Shown here: positions 38,370-49,053 of the stretch, in pieces
Numbering within the stretch: position 1 is the stretch's first letter
Layout: each line of letters starts with the position of its first letter
Assembly (NCBI GenBank): GCA_907165275.2
Contig: OU015659.1
Span: forward strand, 6,366,501 to 6,430,500
Direction of reading: 5' to 3'
DNA: 64,000 nucleotides
From: Zygaena filipendulae
Taxonomy: Eukaryota; Arthropoda; Insecta; Lepidoptera; Zygaenidae
The notes under the pieces: model-generated
Databases searched by the model: none
The model's input: only the letters and a program-made list of their open reading frames with translations
Told to the model about the DNA's origin: nothing
Program-made: the position numbers and the translations under genes

Positions 38370-38878
38370 CACACCGGCAGAATTAGCGGAACATAAAAAG
38401 GCAGAGTATAGAAATAATTACGTATATATATTAAAACAAATTATTATCAGGCATGAAGTAATAAACTAATATACATCTTTTAACATCGACTTTAAGAAGT
38501 TTTTGGTTAAATTTTATTAAAAATTATCAAAATTAAAAAAAATAAAAAAAATCTGTAGTTTGTGAGAACACAGACAATGTTGCAAATAAAAGTAAAATCA
38601 CGAAGGGGAAACACACGTTATTAATCGTTCATTTATTTAGTGTTAAAATCACAGTAATCTTTAATTTGCAACATTATTTGTGTGCCCACAAATTAGAGAA
38701 AAAGTGTTTTTTTTATTATTATTTTAAATAAAATTTAATAATTTTATTACAAACTTTTAAAGTGTTAAAAGATGTATATTAATTTATTACTTCACGTCTA
38801 ATTATTATTTGTTTTAATATATATACGTAATTATTTCTATACTCTGCCTTTTTATGTTCCGCTAATTCTGCCGGTGTG
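38370..38878. repeat. Long foldback element, about 150-bp TIRs, TA-type site
   Basis: CACACCGGCAGAATTAGCGG at the left is matched exactly by CCGCTAATTCTGCCGGTGTG at the right. Pairing continues inward through AAAAAGGCAGAGTATAG and then, with small gaps, to the GTTGCAAATAAA / TTTAATTTGCAAC words near the centre. Both sides are TATATA. It is 509 bp without coding capacity, a mariner-like MITE by its TA site (inference). Confidence 0.85.
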
Positions 38879-39072
38879 TATATATAAATCACTGTTTATA
38901 AGTAACAAGGATTCGGCGACAAAAAACTTATCTTAATAACACGGTTAATATACATTCGAAATCATTGGTACCTAGTACCTACAATAATTCCTGAGGGTAC
39001 TAAGAGGTTTTTTTTACGTAGTCTCTTATAACGACGATAAAACTACCGGCCGATGCGTTGTCTGTTAAGTGC

Positions 39073-39103
39073 GGGGAAGGGGGGGGAGGGGGGGGGGGGG
39101 GGG
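39073..39103 (+). repeat. Guanine tract with G-quadruplex potential
   Basis: A run of G interrupted only by AA and one A: GGGG, then GGGGGGGG, then 18 G in a row. It lies 7 bases before a TIR element and downstream of LUC7L (C-rich on its sense strand). Length polymorphism or sequencing error is likely here. Confidence 0.8.
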
Positions 39104-39109
39104 TTGCTC

Positions 39110-39490
39110 TAGGGTATGTTCCGTTATTACTGATAACACTGTAAAGATATGACGTCAATTTAGTATACTGCGCAGCGAATACCTTTATAGTTAGCTTTAC
39201 TGGTTACTGTTTAAAACGGAACGGAATCCAGTATACTGTCATCCTTGTCATTGTCATGTCATGCTGTCGACCACTTATTGACCAATCATTGGTCCAAGGT
39301 AGATCACGTGATCAAACCACTGAGAGCACCTTACCTCGAAAACGCCAGTGGTCACAGTACAAAAATGGCGACGATTATACTCCCTACCATATGATACTGC
39401 GGCAGTATACTGTCCGCTACAACGGAACGAGTTTCTCCTCAGTAAAACCACCTGGCCAGTGGTTGCAGCTTATATCGGAACATACACCTA
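39110..39490. repeat. TIR element at the 3' end of LUC7L
   Basis: TAGGGTATGTTCCG at the left pairs with CGGAACATACACCTA at the right. Inside, TTAGTATACTGCGCAG and CTGCGGCAGTATACTG pair as well. It is 381 bp. Its right edge is 48 bp from the LUC7L stop, so it probably forms most of the 3' UTR or carries the transcript end. Confidence 0.65.
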
Positions 39491-39537
39491 ATAATCGAGC
39501 ATAATCGAGCAAGTGAGGGGAGTCGGCGCGAGGGCGG

Positions 39538-42500
39538 CTACTCCCTGCGGCGCTCCCGCGACGCGGAGCGGTGCGAGCGGCTGCGGCGCGCGTCGCGCTC
39601 GCGGCCGCGCGACCTCGAGCGGGAGCCGTCGCGTTTGCTCTTGCTGCGCGACCGGCTGCGTCTGTGGAACAATTCGTCCGCTCAGATTGCGCGAAACCAT
39701 ATCAACACATGCGTAAGATACGATGTGAGACTGTATTAATAACTTTTGAGTGGAAGATTCTTTCGTTAAAAAGGACAAAGTATAGATACGTACGTACATT
39801 AAAAAAATACTCAAACTCACTAGCCTCAACCTGGTGTGTAATTGAAAAAACGACAGAAACTTCATATTTCTCGCGAAATTATTCATTTACTTATGGAGCC
39901 AACAGAAATACACCAATCTACGTTTTAAAATATGGATATGGCAAATGTTCATAAGTCGGGCATTCGTTGAAATAGGCTTTTACTTATTCGTACCTCCGTT
40001 CTCGTTCCCGCTCGCGCTCCTTGCCGCGCTCGGTACGCTCGGTGCGATCGCTGCGCTCCGCGCGCTCGCTGCGCTCAGGGCGCTCGGCGCGCTCAGAGCG
40101 CTCGGCGCGCTCGGGCGCGTCACGCGTGCGCTCGCGCGGCGCCTCGCGGTGGCGACGCGCGCGGCGGTCCAACTCGCGCCCGCCCACGTAGTGGCGCCGC
40201 CCGCCGCTGCGCTCGCGCTCGGATGCGCCGCGCTCTTCTCGACGCTTCTCCACCGTTTTCTAACAGACAACCGCATCGAAATCGGTTCAACCGATAAGGT
40301 AACAATGAACCCTTTGTGACACCGGCACACGTTCTGACCTCAGTATTAGTGTATCATGTTAACGTTCTAACGATTTTTCATACATCGAAATTATTTTATA
40401 TTAAAAAACTGATGTAAGGTTAAAATAATACTGCCATAAGAGGTGATGGTAAGCTTCCACAATGTTTGGACGACTCAAGCAAAAAAATATGTGTTGTTCA
40501 ACAAATATGGTGGTCTTTTAGCAGGTGAAATTGTAAAAAAAAGTTTTATGATTTTTATTTTATTTAGTTATTACCTTTAACTCGGCCAATTTCTCGCGAA
40601 TCGTTATGAAACCGAGATGGAGCTTCCCGCCGAAGTGGTCGGCGAGCCGCCTGTCGTTGTCATGAATGCCCAAATAAGCGGAGCACACTTCGCACACGCG
40701 CAACTTCTGCTGTTGGTACGACGACACGGGCATAGAGTTGCGATATTCTTGTTCCGCTAGCGCTTTCTTCTTTCTTAGGTCGTCGATCTAAAAACAACGA
40801 CGTGTATAAGTTTGAAATGTACAACTGTGTCCCAATTTGAAGGGTGAGGAAGCCAGTGAAACCACACTGCATTTGACCATGGTCTAAATTGTAATTGGAA
40901 TGCAATCTTCGGGTGGGTAAAACGAAACAGGGACGGTATTTTGTGTTTGTACCGATTATAGAATGTTAAGATGGCAACAACAAGTGATGGAATACCATTT
41001 TATACTATCCGAGGGTTGACTAGCAAACTATCACTGTAACATTAAGTACTCTGGTATGCTGTTGTAGAAAAAGTTTAAATCCACGCATTACCTCTCCCAT
41101 GAGTTTGACGCTCTCCTCGACCATGCCCTCTTCGCCCAGCGCCTCGGCGCGCGCCAGCTTCTGTCCGATCTGCTCGGCCAGCTCGTGCACCGCGTTGGCC
41201 TTCTCCGTCACCTCGGCAGAGAGCTCTTCCTGTGTCTCCGCGAGCCGCTGCTTCGCCGCCGTGGTGCGCCGGTCGCAGTCCGCTATGAACGCCTCTAAAT
41301 GCTCGGTCGCCTTTTGTGTTCGTAAACAAAGTCTACTGTTAGAATAGTGTTCTTTTTTTCTACAATTAAATAACATGACAGTTGACTCACGCTACTCAAT
41401 CTGCTCTGCGGTAGATTAGATGCTTAACTTACGACGTTTCGAGTTATTCTAAATTACCAAAAATTATTAAAGTTTATTCTAAAGTTTTAAATTGATGAAA
41501 TATATTTTATTAACAAGTTTTATCTTTGTATGACAAAAAGCTACTACCAGACATACTTAAAACCGGCACTCTCCAGGGCTACGTTCAGAAACCTCGCCCG
41601 TTGGGTGAAGGTCGAGTGAGAATGGTGGACGCAAGAAGCTCCCTTAGATTTTTGACTTCATTCTTTGCTATCAGGGTGTATTTTCCATGGCCCATAGTAT
41701 TGATTGTGTATAAATCACACTTGTAGAACACTCACATTGTACAAGAAGTATGATTATACTAAAAGTTACTGCTTGTAATTCTGACGTTCGTAAGTATCAT
41801 CAATCTTTATGAGGCCTAAATCGAAATAAAATAATTTAAAAATTTGAAAAATTTAAAGCTGAAGTCCTGACATGGATCAGAAAAACGACATCCGAGTAGT
41901 AAGGTGCACTCCGGTGTGGTTTCTGAATGCATCCCCGGAATGGTAGACCGACCGAAACCTTAAACTTGCAACTTCCATTTTCATAATACTTTATATACAC
42001 AGTTGTTGGTGAGTGCTGTGGCATTGTTTGAAATGAAATTATCGAATAATAAGTTTAACACTAATCATCATCATCATCATCATAATAATTATCAGCTCTG
42101 TTGTAGATCGACCTACTCTGTTCCTAACACACTCATAATAATAACTCAATAAAATTAAATCAATTTGGAATACTTACATCAATGTCATAAAAATAGTCTT
42201 TGGTTTTGGACGCTATTTCGTAGTCTGCACGTAGCGCCAAATCATGTATTTTTGGACACTCACCTAGATCCATACGCTGCAATTAAGAAAGTCAATACAC
42301 ATGAAAATATTATTTTATAAGAAATCAATAACAACCACTTCATCGCTGCAGAAGTCCTATGTGACAAAACATTTTATGTAGAAACTCCAATTGCATAGTT
42401 TAAGAACTATGCAGACAAGACATATTAAGACAATATTATGTATAATAATAGGACAACATTAAAAACCCTTTCAATAACCAACTGAATATTATTTAGCAAA

Positions 42501-45500
42501 ATACATACAATATCACCATTGCGGCACGCGTTCCAAGAGTCACCGCCGGCAAATCATTTTAGTTTAATACTTACAAATGACAGAGGAAACGCTCAATCAC
42601 CCTCCCGACTACCATCATAACTAACACAAACTTTAGAAAGCATGGTCAATGAAATAGATTTTTTTTTTAATTAATGCCATTGCATTCAGAAAAGTACGTA
42701 ATGATTTCAGTCCCAACGAATACTTATATACTTTATAAAAGGATATAAAGAAAAATTTACACTCTCACTTAATGCAGAAGAATATTGATGATTTACTGTT
42801 TATATTTTGTGATTCAACCAACCATTTGTCACATGTATTGTGTAATAAATGACCAAAATTCAAATTAATTAATATTTTTTTAATTTAATCTGAACCCTAA
42901 AACTAAAATTAAAAATCGGTTTTGATACACATGCACCTTTTGTGTTCTAGCCATGAAAATAGCGCTGTACGTACCCTTGTAGTTACAACTTATCACCAAA
43001 TTTCACACACCTGGTTAAATTTCACGTTCCTATAATTTTTTACATGTACTCACCAAAGCAGCATGTGATAGATACCGATGGAATAGTTTGACAAATGTAT
43101 AAATTAAGCCTGAGAGTATCAAATTAAATACTGCTTGGCAGTAAATATACAATCAGCTAACTAGAAATGTTTTATACGTACATCTTGGTACTTACAGAAC
43201 GGCCTAACTCATACAATCTATCCCTCATCTCTTAAGTATTGTGATGAGCAATAAAGACTAGTGTTGGGCATGTTCTGAAAAGCATATTTCACCAAAGTTA
43301 ATGCCACTCTGATGCAAAGGTATACCAGTGATAACACAGTATCATGGAAATGTGGTCTATAATTGGTTTTGGACATGGGGAAATAGAGAAGCATATGGAA
43401 GGCATATTCATAAGAACCATTTAAAACTCGTTTTATTGTAAAGATACAAGTGTGAAATTATTATATTCTATGAATAATCACTGGAAGATAGAGTAAATAG
43501 AAATGTAGAAGTGAAGATGTAAAAAAAAAAAATTCCATCAGTTATGTCACAAATATTTTGAAACAAGATGGCCAGGATGATGTCCATAAGGAAACTTTAG
43601 ACTCCATGTATTATTCCATCTCCATGTATATTATTATAAGGTGTGATTTTTTTGTTTTAAAAGATGATAAGAAGTTTTTAAAAGAAGCCATTGATGCCAT
43701 TATTCAATTACTTGAATAATCTGAAATTCTTTAAAATATTTTTTATTACCTCCTAAACTGATCATTGTTTAACTAACAAATCAATTTATGGTTGTTTAAA
43801 ATTGAAATATATTTAATTTGTTTATCACTGAATGAGGAATTAACTAATTAGTTGTGTATATTGTATACTGGACAATGTTTGAAAAAAACGATAGTTTAAA
43901 CTTTTGTGTATTTGGATTAGTGGCATAGCTCTTTTGGATCTTTCAACAACAGTTAATTTTCATTTTCCGTCATTTCACATTATTTATTTAAACTACCTGG
44001 TTGAGATTAATTAGCAAACTAGTATAGTGCTAATTTATGTAAAACTTTTTTTTGGAATTTATGTCTTCTTTAAGAACTAATTGCTAGTGAAATGGTAGTC
44101 AGCTAGTCAGAAGTCAAGAAAACAGTAGTTTATCTTTTTCTGAACTTAATGAAATAGTATGTACTGCTTATTGCTTAACTTATATGTATAAGGAATACAC
44201 AGTGGAAAGCTAGCTAATAAATATTTTTAAACACAAAATTCTTTATTTTCAACAATATAAATAAACATACAGGAGTTTTAGAATCATTTTTGAACATGAA
44301 ACAAATAATGGATTGGATAGAGTAAAACTGAGATGTTAAAATGCCTTAAAAATCTGTGTTGATGTGTTGATCTTTGAGGAGTAATATTAACAATATTTAG
44401 CATTTCCACAATCATCCAAATCTATTTACCCTATTTTACAGCAATAGAAAAAAGTGAAATATATCATCATATCTGAGATGTCATTAAAAACAACAACTTC
44501 AACTTTGTGGCTCACCAAACATGTACCTACCTACCTAGAATAAATGACTGTTGCTAGTTGTCCACTAAACAGACAAATAATATTCGTCCGCTAAACACAA
44601 AATGTGTTGATCTTTTCTAACGTTCTTTTATTGTTACGAGATTCACACACCAATTAAAAACCCTCTTTATATGATATACAATTTTTGTATAAAAATAAAT
44701 TGTATAATATGTCACAGTAAAATCATTAATACTGTTAGATTATAATCTATTTTGTGATATTATAAATTGTTAAAAGATCGTGAACCGTAACACTCTTTTC
44801 ACTTGATCAGCAGTACAAACCCAACCTAAGAATAATTATAATATACTGAAAAAATAATCCATTAAATGCATTCAATTCTAAGCAGTATGTTACGGTGTAT
44901 CTTCTCACAATTAACAAAGGTCGCAAGACAGATAATATCTAACGGTATTATTTACAATAGGCTATTTGACTATTTTTATTTTTTTAGTCCGTCTTGTAGA
45001 TTAATAAATAATATTGAATACGTATTTTTTCTTTTTTTATGTAATCAAAAAATAACAGAGATACATTGAGTTGAAATATCGCTTGACGTCACTAACTAGT
45101 GCAGTTTGTATGGAGGCTTGTAGCGGTAAGTGACGTCACGAGCCCCCACCCTAAACTTTAATGCGCTTTATCTCTGTGTATTTCCATTTATTTGTAAAAT
45201 AAAAAAATACGTGTCTAATGATTTTTCATTTTCTAAAAGACAGATTAATTAAAATTTCGATTTTCAAAAGTTGTCAACAACCCTATTTTACTGTGATATA
45301 TTTACATTATATTGACAACCTATTTTGTGAATTTATTTAAACTACCTAGTTTAGTGAACGACTAATAATAATCTGCTTGGTGGACGACTGGATACTTCGA
45401 GAATAAATAAGTAAATTGTATCTGGCAGGTCAAAACAATTTAACTTAATGATATCTCAGAAATTCAGACCATCGCATTCTCGCAGAAACAAAATGTATAA

Positions 45501-45752
45501 ACTCACCGTGGATGAAAGAATTTCGTGAGGACAACATTGTAACAAAAAAGATTTGCACACAGCTTCATCATAAAATTTTACTGCATTTCTGTCGGATTCG
45601 CCTAAAAAAATATATACCGTTTTTTTTAATACAGCAATTCAATAAATAGGTATTATCAATGAGCATATAATATGAACCACGTTCTACAAACCATTTCGAG
45701 CAGTGCCCATCAATTGGTCCAGCATTGCCCTCATTTGTTCGTGTGCAGACAT
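39538..45752 (-). CDS. LUC7-like U1 snRNP-associated splicing factor
   Basis: Seven exons on the minus strand: 45752-45692, 45601-45507, 42276-42178, 41310-41092, 40787-40575, 40259-39994 and 39661-39538. They total 1077 nt, 358 aa, with all phases consistent. The start MSAHEQMRAMLDQLMGTARN is the family N-terminus. Zinc finger 1 (CCCH type) spans C36 to H63, including LLQCCPHEIL and RMDLGECPKIHD. A coiled-coil follows (AFIADCDRRTTAAKQRLAET, residues 86-165). Zinc finger 2 has C190, C193, H209 and H215 in VCEVCSAYLGIHDNDRRLAD and HFGGKLHLGF. The tail is RE/RD-rich in exon 6 and RS-rich in exon 7 (RSRSRSKSKRDGSRSRSRGR). LUC7 proteins bind U1 snRNP and help select 5' splice sites in the nucleus. 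Exon 6 reads through to an early TAA if intron 6 is retained. The gene converges with phtf and diverges from PIGQ. Confidence 0.95.
41311..42177. other. LUC7L intron 3
   Basis: Contains an ATC trinucleotide microsatellite (about 42064-42082). No exon seen. Confidence 0.45.
42277..45506. other. LUC7L intron 2 (3.2 kb)
   Basis: AT-rich. Only the family A MITE near its far end is recognised. No open frame resembles a protein. Confidence 0.45.
44955..45291. repeat. MITE family A, copy 5, in LUC7L intron 2
   Basis: Starts in TTTTTAGTCCGTCTTGTAGA, has TGAGTTGAAATATCGC and TGACGTCACGAGCCCCCACC in the centre, and ends TTCAAAAGTTGTCAACAACC-CTATTTTA. It is the clearest right end of the family. Confidence 0.75.
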
Positions 45753-45949
45753 TTTGAATATCGTGTAAATTTCTCACAGGTGTTTGCCAAGGCAAAACTT
45801 TCGAATTAGTATACAATACAATATTAAACACTGCACTATAACCTACGCTGATATTAAAATAAAAAGATCTATTGAAACTGCTGTTCAAACGAGCAGAAAG
45901 AAAAAGAGCACTGCAGAACGACTGGACAACGTACTACGGTACTTTTTTT

Positions 45950-46533
45950 TTTTTTTTATTTATTTAACGGCCATGGATACAGGTCCTTTAAGCCGTACTA
46001 CGGTACTACGTAGCCAGTGTGACCAGATTTAAAATAACATTATGCTAGCTGCTCGCCTAAATTCTGTTAAAATCTGCTAAAGTTTTTATTAATATGTTAA
46101 TTATGTAGGTATGTATAGATTGGCAATCAACCCAGTTATCGGGCTTAAATCCAAAATGGCAGGCTTTTATCGGGATTAAAAATGATGATCTCAGACGATA
46201 GTTTGGTCTTAATATTTTCTTTTCATTTTTGATATTAGCTATTACTAACACGTACGACACAGTCATACAGTCATGACAACGACAACTACGGCCTACGGAA
46301 AAATTGTAGTCTACATAAAACTCGAAAGTAAATATGCAATATATTTACAGGGAATTCCCCTGAAATGGATTTGATGTATTTGTGCAGTAAGAAAAACCGG
46401 ACATTATTTACGAACTGTAGAACTCTTTAAATATGTTTATCGCAAAATGAAACATAGGTAATTTAACAATGTTTAATCCTGCTAATTTTCTGCTGACGTT
46501 TTATAAGATTCTGCTAAAATCTGCTATCTTTAA
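45950..46533. other. Region upstream of LUC7L
   Basis: A T-tract followed by ATTTATTTAACGGCCATGGA (about 45943-45975) looks like a retroelement tail. The LUC7L promoter should lie in this general area, but no element can be assigned. Confidence 0.35.
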
Positions 46534-46816
46534 GATATGCGACACATTCCGCTAATGCGCTTATTACACTTTGCAATTTCAGAGCACCAATTTAGGGCTC
46601 TAAATCGGATACAATTTAGGATCCGTGAGTGAGAGAGAGAGAGCGAGTAATCACACTACACTAAATTGTACCCTAACTTGACTACTCTAGGTTACATTTT
46701 AATGTAGTGTGATCACTCGCTCTCTCTCTCACTCACCGACCCTAAATTGGAACCAATTTAGGGACCAATTAGGGGGCAAAGTGTAATAAGTGCATTAGCG
46801 GATTGTGTCGCACATC
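46534..46816. repeat. Foldback element with (GA)n/(TC)n arms
   Basis: GATATGCGACACATTCCGCT at the left pairs with AGCGGATTGTGTCGCACATC at the right. Further in, GTGAGTGAGAGAGAGAGAGC pairs with CACTCGCTCTCTCTCTCACT. CCTAAATTG-type words recur in the loop and again in 46830-46915, suggesting a second, partial copy immediately downstream. Confidence 0.75.
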
Positions 46817-46945
46817 TGAAAAGATACTTACCGACACCCTAAATTGTATCCGATTTAGGGCCCTAGATTGAAATGCCTTGAAATTGGAAAATGTAATAAG
46901 CGCTTAAGCCCCAAATTGGGGGGACCTCTCAGAACAATATTTAGT

Positions 46946-47183
46946 TGGACATAGATAAGCAATAGTGTGTTAACCCATGCTGGAGAAATTTTGAGTAAAT
47001 CGTGTTTTAAAATTATAGCGCCATGTTGTGTCAACTTTTTTTTATGTTCAACATATTGTTATATATTTAAACAATGTAATAAAGTAAACACAATATTAAA
47101 AAACGTTTTCTAGCTCGCAATAAATCGTTCTGTATCAGTAACTTAATTTTGTGGGTTAACATGTTATTGCTTATCTGCGTCCA
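46946..47183. repeat. MITE family B, copy 3
   Basis: Starts TGGACATAGATAAGCAATAG and ends TATTGCTTATCTGCGTCCA. It is the reverse orientation of copies 1 and 2, and 238 bp. Confidence 0.87.
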
Positions 47184-48341
47184 CTTATTCTTCTGAGCCG
47201 TCTACGCACACACGTATGACTTTTTTACGCCTCTGTCTACGTTTTTTTTTTATATTTACCTCTTATCTTGTGGGGAAGGGAAAGGAATCTAAGTCCATTC
47301 ATATATTCTTCTTTTCAGGGGCCGTATTTTTTAATCACTACGTTTTCTGAAAGTAATTCGAACGAACGAAAATACTAGCTATGGAAACACTGCAGGTGAT
47401 TACCTTCTCTCTGACTGCAGGCTTCAAATTAAAATTTTTAAATATGGATTTTGTTGTGTTGGTGCCTGTATGTCTCAGAAGAATAACTAAAGCACTAGTA
47501 TTGTTCTCAGCTGTATGTTAATTTTACTCTTTGGTTGGTGCTGTCAAAGACAATAAATTAATCACACTCCGTCTACGTCACGTAGGTATTTTGGTGCTGT
47601 TACCGCCAGGCCAGCGACACTCCCTTGAATCAAAGGTTACTATGGATTTATGCGCGAACTTCTTTACCAACTTTAGAATACTTAACCAAATTTCTATGAC
47701 CGCCTCATACATTGCATTGGTATGGTTGGCACAAAATGCTTTCATAGATTGGTTCAGCGATTAGTATGGAAGTGCCTACTCTTAAAACGTAGTGATTATT
47801 TGCTCAGTGGTAAGTTTTTTGGCGGGATTCAAAGATGGCAATATTGGTTAAAAATGGATTTTGTTGTGTTATAAGGTGCTGTACAGTATTGGACAATAAT
47901 TTCCACAGTGACTGTTTTTTTATGTGCTCGAGAAGCTGATTTCTTTGGTTTCCTCCAAGAGCTCCGAGAAAGTTCTTGCAAGTTATAGCCTCAGACGAAA
48001 TAAGGTTAGGTATAGCAAGTTAAAGTTATACCTAGTACCGTGCGCTGTGCGTGGCTTGCAAGTTCAAACCGTACAATATTTTACTTGAAACTGGCTAAAT
48101 GCATGCGAAAATCCATAAAAAAGAAGAAAGAACGAGTTGTCAGTGTCAGTCACAGAGGTGTCAACTATTCGTCTGTGGTGTCAACTTATGTTCTCTTATT
48201 CGTCTGTGACTTATGTCTAGTTAATTTGTGGTTGTGTTGTGAAAATTGTTTATTGTGAAAACATTGCATAAAATATGTAACTAAATAATGAACATAAAAA
48301 ATGTTGTGCATTCAGGTCACCTAAGTCTAGTTAATTTGTGC
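47184..48341. other. Intergenic region between LUC7L and PIGQ
   Basis: No gene recognised. The short frames at 47531 and 48040 have no family features. Confidence 0.35.
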
Positions 48342-48907
48342 AAAGATCTTTGGAAGGACTGTACATTAAGCACCCTCGATTTTTAATAGTTACAATTTTT
48401 TTTTGGATAGAATAGTGTGTTTATAGTGTATTTCTCAAATCCGCAAATTACGGAAATTCATAATTTTCGAGAAAAAATAATAATAAAAACCTTACTCAAT
48501 TTACGATAATATTTTGACTATGGCGCTTCGCCGGCCGCTACCGCGGCACGCTCGCTGTGCTCGCTCGGCTCGCGCGACTTCGTCAACAGTGCAAACCTAA
48601 CCTAACCAACTCAAGTTTAACAAATTTTCATTTTTATTAGCAAATTATAATAATCAAAGATAATAATTAATATAATCACTTTATCCGAATGTAAAACGAA
48701 ACAATTCTTACAAAGTCAATGGCAAATGGTTGACACATCGCGGAGTTTTGTATGAAATTGTGAAACTTTAGTATTTTTTTTCTCGAAAACGATGAGTTTC
48801 CGTAATTAGGGATTTTATGTGAAGTTATATTAAGCAAAGTCCCACACACATAAAAAATATGAAGCTCTAAATCGCGGGTGCTTATTGTACAGTTGAGCCA
48901 GATCTTT
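48342..48907. repeat. TIR element just upstream of PIGQ
   Basis: AAAGATCTTTGGAAGGACTG with TACATTAAGCACCCTCGAT at the left pairs with ATCGCGGGTGCTTATTGTACAG and AGATCTTT at the right. A second pair lies inside (AATTACGGAAATTCAT against GTTTCCGTAATT). The GC-rich centre (48525-48580) is unlike the flanks. The right edge is about 147 bp from the PIGQ start codon. Confidence 0.7.
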
Positions 48908-49053
48908 AATCACTAATCAGTATCACTACGTTTTAATTCAAGTTACCCAGTTTTTGCAATTTGCACTTGTTTTTTAAACAACCTAGTAAATGAATAAATT
49001 ATTTATAAAATTTCAGTCATTAATAAAGAAAATCTCTTTGATAAACAGCAGCT

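Noticed and set aside
39984..40253. Intron-read LUC7L ending RRYE as the main product
   Set aside because: Splicing at AG|GTACGA joins in phase to a classic RS tail at 39661; kept only as a possible retained-intron form.
48595..48610. Telomere-like CCTAACCTAACC
   Set aside because: Only two units; insects use TTAGG arrays but this is too short and lies inside a TIR element.
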